This document shows positions 23,951-37,039 of a DNA stretch of 64,000 bases, one piece after another (positions within the stretch are counted from its first letter, which is position 1; each line of letters begins with the position of its first letter). Location of the stretch: positions 4,876-68,875 of the forward strand of contig VXAY01002820.1 in assembly GCA_013399855.1 (NCBI GenBank), read 5' to 3'. Position numbers and translations under genes: made by a program. The notes beneath the pieces were generated by a model. It made no database searches. It was not told where the DNA came from and worked only from the letters and a program-made list of their open reading frames with translations. This DNA is from Oxyruncus cristatus (lineage: Eukaryota > Chordata > Aves > Passeriformes > Cotingidae).

Positions 23951-26900
23951 ATTTACTGTCATTTTTTAATTTTTTCCACACAGCCCAAAGCAAAAATCCA
24001 TAAGCAATGGTCTCATTCAAAGTATGGAAGCTGGTTCCAAAACCAACCAGATCTGACCTTGCTTCAGTTTTAAAACCTTGCTTGAGGGAACCAGGATCCC
24101 TGTACTTAAATAATTAAATTTTCAAGCAGTATGAATCATGCAGCAACTGCACAAGTTCTGGCTAGAATATATTCTACATGTGTTTGTTCTTTAGGCAGTA
24201 AGTGGAGAATATAGAACAGGAGGTCATTTGAGTTACAACTGCTTTGGGGGATTTTTTTTTTTTAAACATTCCTTTTAACAAATGCTGTTTAAATAGGTTT
24301 GTTTATATGGTGAGGAATTGGAAAGGCCCAAACTAACCAGGCTTTACACAGTGTGGCCTTCTTCCAAATTAATCTAAAATATTTTAATCCCTGTGGAGTT
24401 TCTTTATCCTCTGCATCTGTGCTATGGTTGAGACACATTTTTAACAGTTCTTTGAGGAAAATTACCTTTCTTTCCCTCCAACTGGACTCAACAAGGTCAA
24501 TGGAGCGTTATGGTATTTAAACATCTGAGATTCATCACGTATCTGCACAATAGAAAGAATCATCATAAAAAGTCTAATGAAGCCCAACTGCTAGCCAAGT
24601 AAGGGAGTCCCCTGATGGATATCGGGGATTAGAAACAAAGAATTGCATGCAAAATACAGGTTTTTACACTTCAACTTTTACAGTTAAGAACTAAACTACC
24701 CCTTAAGAAGGGAGCAGGGAATGTTTGTTACCCCCAGAACAATTCTGGTAAATCACATTCTCTTTGAGACAAATTCTGAAGTCCAAGATGGTCCCAACGT
24801 CTGCCTGGGAGCAAGGGGTCTGCTCAGCTTGTGGGATAGACCGTGCCTGAGCAGGAGCCTGCAGGGGCTTCTCATTCCTGGGAAAGGAGATACTCCGAGT
24901 CATAGTCAAGCTCCAGAGCTGGCTATCTCAGCCTCTGGCTGTGAGCCTATACTTGAGTTTAAGGCCTTTTTGTTTTCTAGTTCAGTAGCAAGTTTATGGG
25001 ACTGAACTCATTTTACTACCCAGGAATTGAAATACTGAGGGAGGCCTAAAAATTTCAATTTTTGTAACATTATTTTCCAGGCATTTCAAAAGCCACTCCT
25101 ACTCCTTCATTTCTCAGTAGTTCCAGTCAGCCTGAAATGGCCACAGGGGGCAGATACAACTTGGATCTTTTGCAAGGTTTTATCTGGAAAACTGTTATAG
25201 GGTCATTTTTATCTGAAATACTGTCATATAGTTTTCTTTACTGACGACACCAGGGCAAGTTTATTATCAGCACTCATTCATTCTAGAGTCATTCATCCTT
25301 TGAATACTGCTAGATCATGAAGTTCATATACCTTTAGAAAGTTTAAATGCTTATTTGAAGCTCTGAAGGAAAAATTAAATGCTGAAGATCTCTGTTGTGT
25401 GAAGGCCTGGGGCTTTACTACAGTTGTTTTTAAATTCTCATCACTGAAGTCCTATAGACTGAAAACTGTAGAGGTATGAGCTGCTCTACCAACCTGCTCT
25501 GGGCTGGTGTTGGCCTTGTCCTTAATCCAGGTGGTCTCTGCCTTTCCCAGCTATAACATGCAGGCAACAGTGTTGGTCTCCTGCACAAGGGGCTGAAGGA
25601 TGTGGTTTATGAGATACCATTCTGGGAATCATCCACTAAGATCAATTACCCCAGTTGTCAATTGGCCCTGCTTTTGGATGAAGAGTCATACCTACCTTAA
25701 ATACACTTTCCCCATCTTTTCATGTAGTCAGAGTTATTTTGAGACCACTGCAAGGCATACAGCAATGGCATGAATGCCAAGTGCAGCAGGAGACCACATT
25801 GGAGGAAAAACTCACTAAGTACCAAGGGCATTTCTTTTACTTTTTTTACTGGTACTGGAAAATATTCCCTAAATCTGGAATCTCCATCTGGATGTAGAGG
25901 CAAAAAGAGGGAAAAAATGAAAACCAATCCTTTAAATTCAGTAGGAGCCTACTTTAATGGCTTGTTTAATCTGCCAGCTGGCACAGCATTCATTGACTTC
26001 TTGCTACACGTACTTTAAGAAGACCTATGTAGTTCTTGGAAGTGAGTTTATACTAAGCTGAAGAAACTTAAATATGAATAAATTGGCAACACTGCTTTTT
26101 GCTACTTAATAGAAATCAAGAAACTCCTTAGTTGTCTCCAAAGATATTTCTGTCTCCTTTTACATGTAAATACCAAAATAATATGGACTTAAAGCAGTAG
26201 GAAAGATAGTAAAAATTCAGATCTGTTCCCAACATGTGCCCTCTCTGAAGTATGTGTACATCCTTCAGACTTTGTAATCACATGTATTCCCTATACAACA
26301 CTGTGCTTTGGGCAAAATTTTTATGATGTTGTGACACCATTTTGTTTGAAGTAAGTACATTATGAGTTGGTGTCTTCTCCAGCACTTCTTGTTCAAGAAA
26401 ACTGGTCCCATCTTTATGTGGATTTTTATTGGGATGTCTTGCAAGCCATATCACTTAATAGATGCTCTAGGGTATATTTTGCATATATTTTATGTGACTG
26501 TAAGTGTTCATGTTTTTGGGTTTTAACTGTATTTTTGTGACAGTAGATGGGTGCAACTGAGTGCATATTTGATGTACAGTGTCAAGTATATAACTAACAT
26601 TTATACTTTCCATTCTGAAAAGTTAGGGTACATCAAGAAGCATATCTTCTGTTCTCTTTCAATTACCTTCAGCATTGGAAAAGCAAGGGAGAAGAGATAT
26701 AACTACAGACCAACCTGTCTTTTACGTTTAGGGAATTGTGTAATAGTATCTGAAGTGACACTTGTCAGTATTTACAAGTTATAAAAGTTTATTTGGTTCA
26801 GGTAAGCACTGAAAAATCTGTCTAGTTGTTTTCAGGGTTTTTATCTTGGGTATGGATTGTAAAAGTCCTCCAAGTTTGCAACCATTATCATCTGGGATTT

Positions 26901-29900
26901 TAGTTTGATCCTTCTCTGTACATGTTTTCTACAGTCTATGTCTTCTTTCAGACTTCTTTTCCCATTCTAGCCTCCGTTCCCTTGCCATCCTAGTGCTTTT
27001 TCCCATGTATTTAACAGGGTATCCTTGCAGAGACTGTGTCTGTAGTTGTACTCCGCTCCTGCAGAGCCATCAGATCTGCTCATTGTGAAGCATCCAACAT
27101 CAGGAGGCCACAGATGCCAGTCATAAATGTAATTATTTCTGCTTTCTTCATTTTCAAGAAGGCATAAGATTTGAAGGCTGAGTTCAACAATTGTTTTTTT
27201 GGCTAGGCCATAACTAAAGATGAGGCTGAGTTTTGAAAAACAATTTGCTTAGTAAAAATACGCTGCTTTCCCGTGCGAGTGCATTTGCGAACAGATTTGA
27301 AGCTGTCTTCCCTTCCTTCCTTTTCCACCTTTGTATTTCTGGTTTTGGCCAACACTTTGCACACATACAACTGCGCTCTCTGTGTTGACTTTGAAAAAGG
27401 TGTTTCATGTGCCTTTGGTGCCTAGAACTTACACTGTGACCAATCGTGTGCTCTGTGTCTCAGTCTGAGCTGGGTGAAACTTACATGGCAAAAAAGGAGG
27501 CTGAAGGAGACTTCATAGTGGTTTTAGATCCTTATGGAAGAGAACTTAGGGAAAGGTAGTAGATAATGTGCAGCACAGAAATTATTCTTTTTCCACTTAC
27601 TTCTTGATGGAAAATTATACTTTTTTTTTTTTTCCTGGACCACACAGATATTGTCTGAGGCACTGTTACTAGAAAAACTGTACAACTTAAAAAAAAAAAA
27701 ATTGGTTTTATGTACTGCTCAAGTGTAACTTCGTCACATTAATACAAAACATCTACGAATGTCTGTGTGCTCTCTGTATTAAGTACACAGGATACTGTTG
27801 CATCTCACTTGTATTGTTAATAGGCTCTGAGCCAGGCTCTGCTGAAAGTTTTGACGATGCAGTTCCCCAGCAGGGTGAACCACTGCAGTCACATGCAATG
27901 ATGTACCTATGCACTGCTGTTGTGGTATTTGCTAGCAATAAGTGTGCCTGAATGTCTAGATATAGTAGTCAGATTATTGTCAAGATTATTTACCAGCTTC
28001 CCTGCGTGAGTCTCGTGAGGGAAGCTGACAAGATCGTAGTCTTGCTGTGTCAGGTTTTATATTGGCTCAGGCAGGGTATGCAAGTATGTCATCTTGCCTA
28101 TTTTTTTTTTCATTATAGCAAAGCCTTGCTGTTGTTGGGTCTTCTGGTTTGGTGACATTGTTGTGTTAGTGTTTCCTTGTTTTCAGCTAAACTCAGCATA
28201 AAGTGGGTATAAATATGGCAAATGGTTTGAGGGACCTCTGTTTTGTCGTACCCTGTCTGAATTGTTGTGCTGAAAGGCTTTGCATTTTTGCTGCCCTGCT
28301 TTACCTCTTTAAAGCTAGCACTGACCTTGTGCTTCAATTTTCAACCAAAATGACCCAAAATTGCTGCCTATTAGAGATAAATGGATATAGCTACTTGGCA
28401 GGCAACAATCTGTGTTTTGCTTTTAAAGATGACTAAAAGTGTGAGCTGGAAAAGCCCAGTAGAAGTTTCTGCAGCTGGATCCATTCCAGATAGAATTCCA
28501 CAGATTTCCATGATGCTCTGCTGTTGAATAACTAGACTTTCAGCTGCAATGTATCTATCACAGTGATGTGCATTGGGTTTGTGTAAGTGTACTGGTATTG
28601 GGAGGGAAGATGAGTTAAAGAGCAACAGGCAAGATCTTGAAAATTTATCATTCATTTCTTCTGAGGAACTGGTCAGTATTCAAAATACTGATTTTCCCTT
28701 AGAGCACAGCTAGTAATAACAGCAATCGGAAGAACCTTAGGTATGTGGGGCTTTTTGTAATGTTTCTTTTTTTTTCTTTAAAAATTACTAAGACTTGGTA
28801 TTGTTGCTTACTGCTGGCTCAATAGAGCAAGCAAGAGAGACCCCGTCAACTCTTATTAGAGTTCATGATACTCAGCACTAGGAAGAGCTGGATTCCTAGA
28901 GCTGCATGTTTTAACATGAAAAGAAAAAGAGTAGAAAATACAAAATGAAGGCACAGGAAGCTGGCTACATTGTATCTTCATATTATTTTCTATTATTTTT
29001 TTGTGACTGACTATGTATCTTAATATATGATGATTTTGTATTTTGACATGTCTTCCAGAAGACATGTGGAGTTCAAAGCCTGACTGAGTGAATGTTGCTG
29101 TTGGAACATTACCTTAATATTTGCTCAAATATTTTATTATTTTTAATGGCATTATCTTAGCTTTTTAATCCAAGACCTGAGGGATACAGAGGAAGTGTGT
29201 GAACAGAGTGCTAAAACATTCATAAAACCTACTTGGAAACAAATTCAGAAAACCTATTGCTGAAGTATTGCATGTGAGCATGAAGATCAACAGGGGAGGT
29301 TGCAAGTGTAGAATGGGAGGGCATTGAATGAGAGGAACGGGAGCAGAGTACCAGAGGTCAGAGTGGCAGATACTTCCCATTTCTGATCAGCTCCTTGCCT
29401 GGACAGGAAAACCCTTCTCAAGTGGAAAGTCAAATATGGAAAGCTTCACTGCTACTGCTGGCTTTCTTGCTAACTCTGGTGCAGAAGAAATGCTCCTGCA
29501 CTTAGAGCACCATCTTCCCTGGCTAATGCCTGCTCCTCTCCTAGCTCAACCCCTCTGCGTATTGCCAGAACTATGACTTCTGTATGAGCCTCTCGTTGTC
29601 ATAATGGGCATCAGACCGCCCTATGTTGTGTCATTGCTGCTGCATCACTGGGTGGCTAAATCCACTAGGCAAGAGCCCCCACAAGCTTTCTGCTCCCATG
29701 GCTTGTTCTGCTTCACACCTTTGTGGAGGTACCTTGCTGTATGGGTTTGTCGTGGCTTTGCACATCCAGAAGGGACTAGCAGCATCACAATGGTTAGTAC
29801 TCGGTGCATGGTCATCAGCTCCTGCAGGCATTTCTGTTTCCATCTCCCTTTAAAGGGATATGGGGTAGCAGTTTTGTTTCTGCAGGCCAGAAATTGAAGA

Positions 29901-32900
29901 CTGGTTTTGCACTGTTGTGCAGCTTCTTCTGCCGTGTGATATTGTTTTCCAAGCTCTGATTTTTTTTTTTTTTTCTATTAGAAATCAGTGAGAGAATTGG
30001 CATTGTCATTTAACAGGGCAAGAAGTGCATTTTCCTCTTTAGTATGTCTTGGTCATGTGAGCTAGTCATTCTTTCCTATTATTAAGAGCAAAGAGCTCCT
30101 AACTGGAAGTTGTTGCCATGGGCACTGGTTTTCTGCTCTTGGAGTTTCGGTGAGAGATGAAGCTGGCCAACAGCAGGGGCATTGCCACAAGTTTGCACTG
30201 TCAGGCCACAGATTTGTGGCAAAGCATGTAGGAGGAGTAAGTGCATGATGTGGTCATTCTTGTGATTAGATGAAGGTCTTTGCTGGTAGAAGCAGATAGA
30301 AGGCAAGGGTAACTAGTGAATGATATCCCATGAGCCTGTGTTGATTGCAGAGAAAAAGTGAATGCAAGTCAGAGCTCATTTTGGGACTAAGCACTTTTAC
30401 AAATGGTTTTGTGGAGTATAAAACCCCTTCAATTTCTGTGTATTTTGTCCTTCAGAATGTGGGCGTCATTGTCATTACCTGCGATATTTGCACTTATGAT
30501 TAAATAGTAGTAAAGGGCAGTGCAGCTTTTCTGCCCTTTATATATACAGCAAAGGCTAAGTATTTCCTCAGTGATAAAAGCATGAGTAAAAATAATTTGT
30601 TTCCCACAAATAAGCACTACAAGAGTAAAAGAAATTGTGCCTTTGCCTGCATGTGCAAAAAGGTATGAGAGGATGAAGTAGCCTATATTGGCAAAATCAG
30701 ACCAGTTTCTGACATTCAGGATAAGCTTAACAAACTTTCATAGTATATATTAGATGAATTTGTCCTGTGAGGGTGGAATCTAGTTCTGGTTGAAGTCTCT
30801 GGGAAGTGTGCCAGGGATTCCAACAGGACCAGGATTTCAACTCTAGTTTGTATACGAATAATATTTCAGTATCTTTTGATCTTTGGGGACAACATATTTG
30901 AAATACTTCAGAGGACAGCTGAAGGGGAGAGTCAAGGGTCGATCCTTCTACCATGAGAACCAGTGGCTGTGCCAGCAGCTTCCAGCAATGTCCTGTTCCT
31001 TCCTTTGTTTGCTAATGGGAAACGATAGACAAATGTCACAGAGATCAGGGGTGGGACCACTATATGCAAATCCGAAGATCAAGAGAAAGCTCTACCAGAC
31101 CCTTATGTCAATGTGCAGTAGGAGAAAGGAGAGGAAGGTAGTAGGAATGGAAATGGTATACCCAGACTAAACCTCCCCAAAGGAGTAAAGACAAATGAGG
31201 ACTTACCATTGCAACTGACTGGCTCCGAGATGAGAGCTAATACTGCTGCATGCTTAGAAATGTATTGTGGTGTTGGCAGCAGCACACTAGTTGTTTGCTA
31301 ACACCTCTGAGACAATGCAACTCTGTGGTCCTTCCTCAGTGCTGAATTAGACATGGATATGAGAGATGGACCAGCCATGGATCTTTTAGTTGCAGACCCG
31401 AGCTAACTCCAGCAGGCACAAAGTCCTATGAAAAGGTCACTGTCAGCACTTTCATGTGCTTCATCCTACAGCAGCTGGAGCTGACACAGGGCCTGGCACC
31501 TTCAAGGACATGTATACTCTGGTAACCTGTGCTGAAGGTGGTGAAACATGTTCAGCATCTATATGACTTGAGAGCCTCAACCATGGTGTGGTCCTGTGGG
31601 CCATCATAGTCTGCAGGGCACCAACTGAGAATCTCTATTCTATGTAATTGCTATGTAGTTTTGCTTACATAGTTTTGCTTAGGATGCCACAGAGATGTTA
31701 ACTAACATGTTAATCAGGTTTCAAAATGCCCCACCAATTTGCATAAGCTTCTTTTACTCTTGCAAGAGACAGGATGGAAAAATGTACCTTATATTAAAAG
31801 CAGAGATTATAATAGATGGGGGGTTAGACTTCCTTGTTGAAATTCTAGGAAATTTTCTGCCTTCTTCCCATAAAGTCAGTGGTTTGGACATACACATGTA
31901 GCTGGAAGTGAAATGTTCTAAGAACTGAAACTGGGACCTTGAGAAGCCTCCAAAGTTTGATTTTCTTATGCTAAGTATGAACCACACTTGGTTGGTTTGC
32001 CATTGATGAATTACCTGTGGAAGTCCTAACAAGTATGATCAGATGAAACAAGGCACAGGCTAGATTGGAATAAAATTTATGTTCATATGACCTGATATGT
32101 TTATTTTGCCTTAAGTTCCAAATGAGATATTCTGTTTGGGAATGTATAAAGCTGCTTGATAGGAGTTTGTGTGGTGTGTGTGTATGTATATTTACAGATA
32201 TATTATGTATGTACAAGAATTCATTTTTTGCAGTCAACATGAATACTTGTCCAAATTTACAGAAAGAATTGCAGATAGGGTTTTGCATGAAAGGAACATT
32301 GGAAATTAATTTATGAAGGAAAGAAGGACCTCTTTAAATGTAAACTTCACTATTGGTAACGTTTATTTACAATGTTTAGATCACCAGCTGTATGCAAGTT
32401 TGCTGTCACCTATGCAAAAACAAAACATTAACTGAACTTCAAGGAACACGGAACTGACTACTGCTGCTTGATGTATTTAATATTTTATTAACAGTAATAA
32501 GCGTATTTTTCATGAGCGAGACACTAGAAACAAAGTGATTGTCACAGCTGCCAAAGAAAATGAGCACGAACCAAATTTACACAGTTCTACTGGCAGTAGA
32601 AAGTGCACATATTTTAGCACAGCTCCATGAAAGCCTAACTGGCACTAGGTAATAAAGGATTACTCAATTAACCATAAATCAGAGTTTACAATACCAATTG
32701 TTGCATTTGAAACTTGAATCATAAATGAGTTAACAATTGTATGTTTACAATATAAAGACAGGTTGCTCATACACTGTGTGATGAAAGAAGAAACCCGGAG
32801 ATTTAAAATCAACACTCAGTCATAAGAGAATGATAAAGATGAACTCTCAGTAAATGTCATGAGTTTAATTTGGACTTTCTATAATTTAAGTCCATATTCA

Positions 32901-33406
32901 TTTGCTTAAGGCATACCTCAAATTCATCTACAAAGACAAAAACCTCAAACTACCTATACAGTTCTAAAGCAATTTTTCATAATTGGTCATAAAACCAATC
33001 TGTATGATGCTGTAAAAGAGCCAGTGGCTACTGTGCAAGTATTTGACAAGTATGTTTTCTCTTAATAGTATTGAGAAAGGTAACTCTTTACAAAGAAATG
33101 CAGAGTTCAGTACTTGAGTCATACAGATCCTGTGTGCTTTACAAGAATATTTTAAAAGAAATAGCAATATTCCTTTATTATACAAATACGCATAATCACA
33201 ATCATCTAGTTAGAGACCTATTAAATGCTGAAATTAGTACTTTGAATTTTAAGTTAGCATACATGGAAACACTTCCAATAACCTACATTCCCCCTCTCTA
33301 TTACATTCTGTGGCTTTCACCTACTACTGAGGTAACAAAACCACAAATAAAACACAACCTTCCTGAGTTGCTAGGGCATGTCTGAATTATGCTTCCTTTG
33401 TTAAGT
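23951..33406. other. Non-coding DNA, nothing recognised
   Basis: About 9.5 kb of AT-rich unique sequence with small A and T runs (27615-27635, 27688-27701, 29961-29975) and a short TG-rich stretch at 32167-32190. The many open frames of 60-105 codons occur on both strands in no consistent arrangement and match no family I recognise. Confidence 0.6.
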
Positions 33407-33428
33407 TTCAAAAGTAGGTACTTTTGAA
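33407..33428. repeat. Perfect short inverted repeat next to the CR1 5' end
   Basis: Arms TTCAAAAGTA (33407-33416) and TACTTTTGAA (33419-33428) are exact reverse complements with a GG spacer. It lies only a few bases left of where CR1 homology begins. Confidence 0.8.
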
Positions 33429-33435
33429 GCACACC

Positions 33436-33705
33436 AGACAAGAGGGCATGGCCTTAAGCTGTGCCAGGGGAGGTTTAGGTTAGATATCAGAAAGAAATTC
33501 TTTACAGAGAGAGTAATCAGCCATTGGAATGGGCTGCCCAGGGAAGTGGTGGATTCTCCATCCCTGGAGGTTTTCAAGATGAGGCTGGACGTGGCACTGA
33601 GTGCCATAGTCTGGTAACCGCGGTGGTGTTGGATCAAGGGTTGGACTTGATGATCTCAGAGGTCCTTTCCAACCCATCTGATTCTATGATTCTATGATGA
33701 TTCTG
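33436..33705 (+). mobile_element. CR1 LINE 3' fragment (about 270 bp)
   Basis: A 5'-truncated CR1 on the + strand: ACAAGAGGGCATGGCCTTAA, GAAATTCTTTACAGAGAGAG, GAATGGGCTGCCCAGGGAAG, GGTTGGACTTGATGATCTCA, then a tail of ATTCTATG repeats ending with degenerate units at about 33705. Sequence and tail are closest to the inner LINE at 9984-12797, so both belong to one CR1 subfamily. The open frames on the minus strand here are shadows. The coding part (end of ORF2) is open for only a short stretch. Confidence 0.92.
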
Positions 33706-36700
33706 TGTATGATTCCAGAGATATCCAACATCTCAGATTAAAGAAAGAGCATGCATGAGATATGACAAAGGACAAATCAATCTTTTGAACTCCACTTTTT
33801 GACTTAAATGAAGTTGTACCTGTTTCTTAAAGATCTGAGTGGCACTGAATGCTTCTAAAGCAGAATCAATAGGGGAGCAATGAAAATAATTTTGAAAGGT
33901 TTTTGACAGATTTTAAAAAAACCCCACAATTTATCTGTTTTGACTGAATATAGATTAAGGAACTCTAATTCTCCCAGATATTGCAGTAGAATGTTTGTCA
34001 TACCTGCATTTCATGGGTGCCAAATTAAACAAGTCAGATTTAGACAACAAGTGTTGCTTGCTGACCTGCTTTCAGCTGCAAAAGGGGCAATGAAGGGGTT
34101 CTGTTTTCACTTCTGAGGGGGAGGAGGTAGAAAGGGATGTCCTAGGGATACAGTAGACGTCATGGCATGTAACCAGCCAAAGTAAAATATTCTTCATGCT
34201 TCTCACTAAGCAGTCCTTTACTGATGTTTGAAAAGTCTACACTTCCACACCAGGGCTTTGGGACAACTGAAGTGGAGGCAAATGGGCAAATGGGACATTT
34301 GGATTAATGGGGTACAACTCACAAAGTTGCTTGCAGTCTTGGTCAAACTTTAAAGAGACATTTGATACTTTTGGTGGTAGTATTTAAGAAAAAAAGAAGG
34401 GCAATGACAGGGCAATAACTTAGGTCTTGTGTTACTGCCTGATCCTGCAGTGAGGATGGGTCAGAGGACAATCAAATGTCCAGTTGCAAGAATGTAGAAA
34501 ATCTATGTGTAGCTGGACTTGGAAGGGTCCTAAAATTTCTATCAGCTCCCACAGTATTGAGATTCTACACTAGTGCAGGATTGGTCTGTGCTGGTATGCC
34601 ACTTCATTCATGGCTGGTATGCCATGAGAGGCTTGTTGGGATAAGGAACGAAGGGGATGTACCTGGTACATGGTGCATGCAGATGTCTTTAGATAGGTTA
34701 GGAAATTTAGTAGAAGGTTCCTCTCATTACAAAGAAACCTAAGGTGAAATCCCCTTGCTTCCTTTCAGGTGAATGAAGACATGTTCTGCCCTCATTCTTT
34801 AATGTAGAATGCACCAAACTACTGCGGGGATCCGGCAAGAGCTCTTTTGCATGGGCGGTCATCACAGCTTGTAGTCTGTCTAGCAGTTGTTATTGTGAGG
34901 CTCACCCTGGGCATTTACAACACTGGAGCAGCAAATGATCCCAGTGAGTGATCCCATGTCAAGGAAACAGGCATGACTTACAGGCTCTTTGGGCCTGAAG
35001 GTTACGAAGAGAAAATTTGCAACTTTTTCATTGTATTGTGAGGGAAACAAGATGTGCTTTTACAATGCTGTGACCAGACATGGCTGGGGTAGAACCACGT
35101 GCAATACACAGCCGTGCTATATTAGGGAATATGCTTTGACTTGAAGTTTCTTGGCTCAACTAGCTGAAGCGGGTACAAAGGTTATGTGTAAACATTGCAG
35201 TCTGGGAGCTCCTTCAGTGTAATGGAAAGATGACTGATAGGTCTCGAAAGAAAGACATTTCTGTTTGTCGAAGACCTGAGTAGCAGTTTGCATTTTTGGT
35301 TTTTACCAGTGTAGCTCATCTGTTTTTTAAGTTCTTCTGGATGCTGAGTTGTCTCTGAAACTAGTGCAGGGCATAAGGTGAGGACAGTATTAAATCTGAG
35401 CCAGAACAGTAAGTCGTGTTACTGTCTATACTGGAATTATACAGTTATGTGGTTCTGTATGTGTTTCTACCAAGCCAATTTATTTTTTTGCTTTCAAAAA
35501 GCATATTCCAATAAATTGCTATTAAAATACTTAGCTGCCATTGACTATTGTATATAACTGTGCCTTCCTCTGATTTTATGTCTTGATGAAAGCTTGAAGA
35601 AACAAGGTTTAAAAAATTTTGAACTCTCTCATAGGATGAAACATAAAGGGGAGTGGGATTTGCATATGTGTGCTTTGTTCTGTGAGGGATTAAATGTCCT
35701 TTCTTGAAGAAAGGACTTTATAGCAAGACAGTGAAAGCCAACACATTTAGCAATAAGCCATAGTCAACTGAATATCAAAGGTGTTACGTGAAATGCAGAG
35801 AGGGAGGGATAGATTCGGATAGCTTTTGAAAGGAAGAGGGTTTTTTGCAGGGTCATGGTATTTGCAAGGGCACATACTTTGCTGTCATTCTGATTCAAGT
35901 AATGTGGCAATGTGCGTAAATGTTGTAGGTAAGTTACTTTGCTTATTTATCATCTCTTTGTCTTAGTATGTCTTCAGGAAGACCGCAGGGTTCATCAAAC
36001 ATCCCACGATGTAAAGGTTCAGTCTGAGAATCAAAAGACACAGAGACTTTGAGAAGACCTTTGTATGTGAGGCTGTGAAAACATGAGGTCCTGAGAAAGA
36101 ATTAGCTTCAGTATATTCTGGGAGGTTTTCTTTTTTTTTTAAAAAGGCAACGTCAAAGATCTTTGTAGGTCTTCTATAGGTCCCTCTTCTGAGTCTGGTG
36201 GTGGAAAACTTTCAAGTGTCCTCTTTAGATTCTTTCAGTATTATTTCAGTGGTGTAAAGGTTGAAAAGATGCTAGGGTCTTGTTTTCAGGTAGAAGCAAC
36301 AAACTGATAAGTGTTGTGGTGAACCTTTTCACAGTGTAAGAGTAGCCCAGTAATTTGCATATATGTGTGGATGTCAGGGGAATAGGACTAGTCAAATTGT
36401 TTCAGACATCTGCATCTATTTGCTGATATATGTTTCTGCTTGTTTAAAATTTATTGATGACTTCTGCTTGAATTAGGTGAAAAACATACCTGGAATTAAT
36501 TTGGAGAAAAAATGTATCAAAATATTTTCCATCATATTTTTAAACCCAAAAGTTTTACATTTAAAATAAAGCTAGAGAACTTTTTGGGGTTTGGAGGTTG
36601 AATGAAACATTGCTTTTGATTTGAAATGGTTTTCTTAGGGACAGTTTCCTCTTTTCAGAAAAATGAAATTTTTTGGTCTGACACCAAATTATTAAACTGT

Positions 36701-36909
36701 GTAACAGGAAAAAAAATGCAATCAAAGAATAAAAGAAAAATAAATAAAATTTCTTTGCGCACATCAATGGTCACACAGATATTTTCACATGTAGTTCTGA
36801 AGGCAGGCTCTAGAGTGGAGCTGAGTGGAGTGTTACATTTTGTCCCAGGATGTTTTCACTCTTGAACAATTTCCATTTTAAAAAAAGAAGCATTAAAAGG
36901 TGCGTGCTC

Positions 36910-36919
36910 CCAAAAATGG
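36910..36919. promoter_or_regulatory. Perfect CArG box (SRF site candidate)
   Basis: CCAAAAATGG matches CC(A/T)6GG with no mismatch. It lies 2.9 kb upstream of the caldesmon start codon and 2.1 kb upstream of the candidate TATA box. SRF sites are common in smooth-muscle gene enhancers, so the location is suggestive, but one such 10-mer can occur by chance in AT-rich DNA. Confidence 0.35.
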
Positions 36920-37008
36920 TTTGTAGAAAATGCTTCAAATAACTGGTGCCTTAATCTATAAGTAAAGCAATTTTTGAGAGGCAAGAACTGTCCGAGAATC
37001 TTAGATTT

Positions 37009-37039
37009 TATACACTATATAAAAAATATATAGTGTATA
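37009..37039. repeat. AT-rich palindrome, 13-bp arms
   Basis: TATACACTATATA (37009-37021) is the exact reverse complement of TATATAGTGTATA (37027-37039), with a 5-base A-rich loop. It could extrude as a cruciform or be a diverged microsatellite; no function is implied. Confidence 0.85.
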
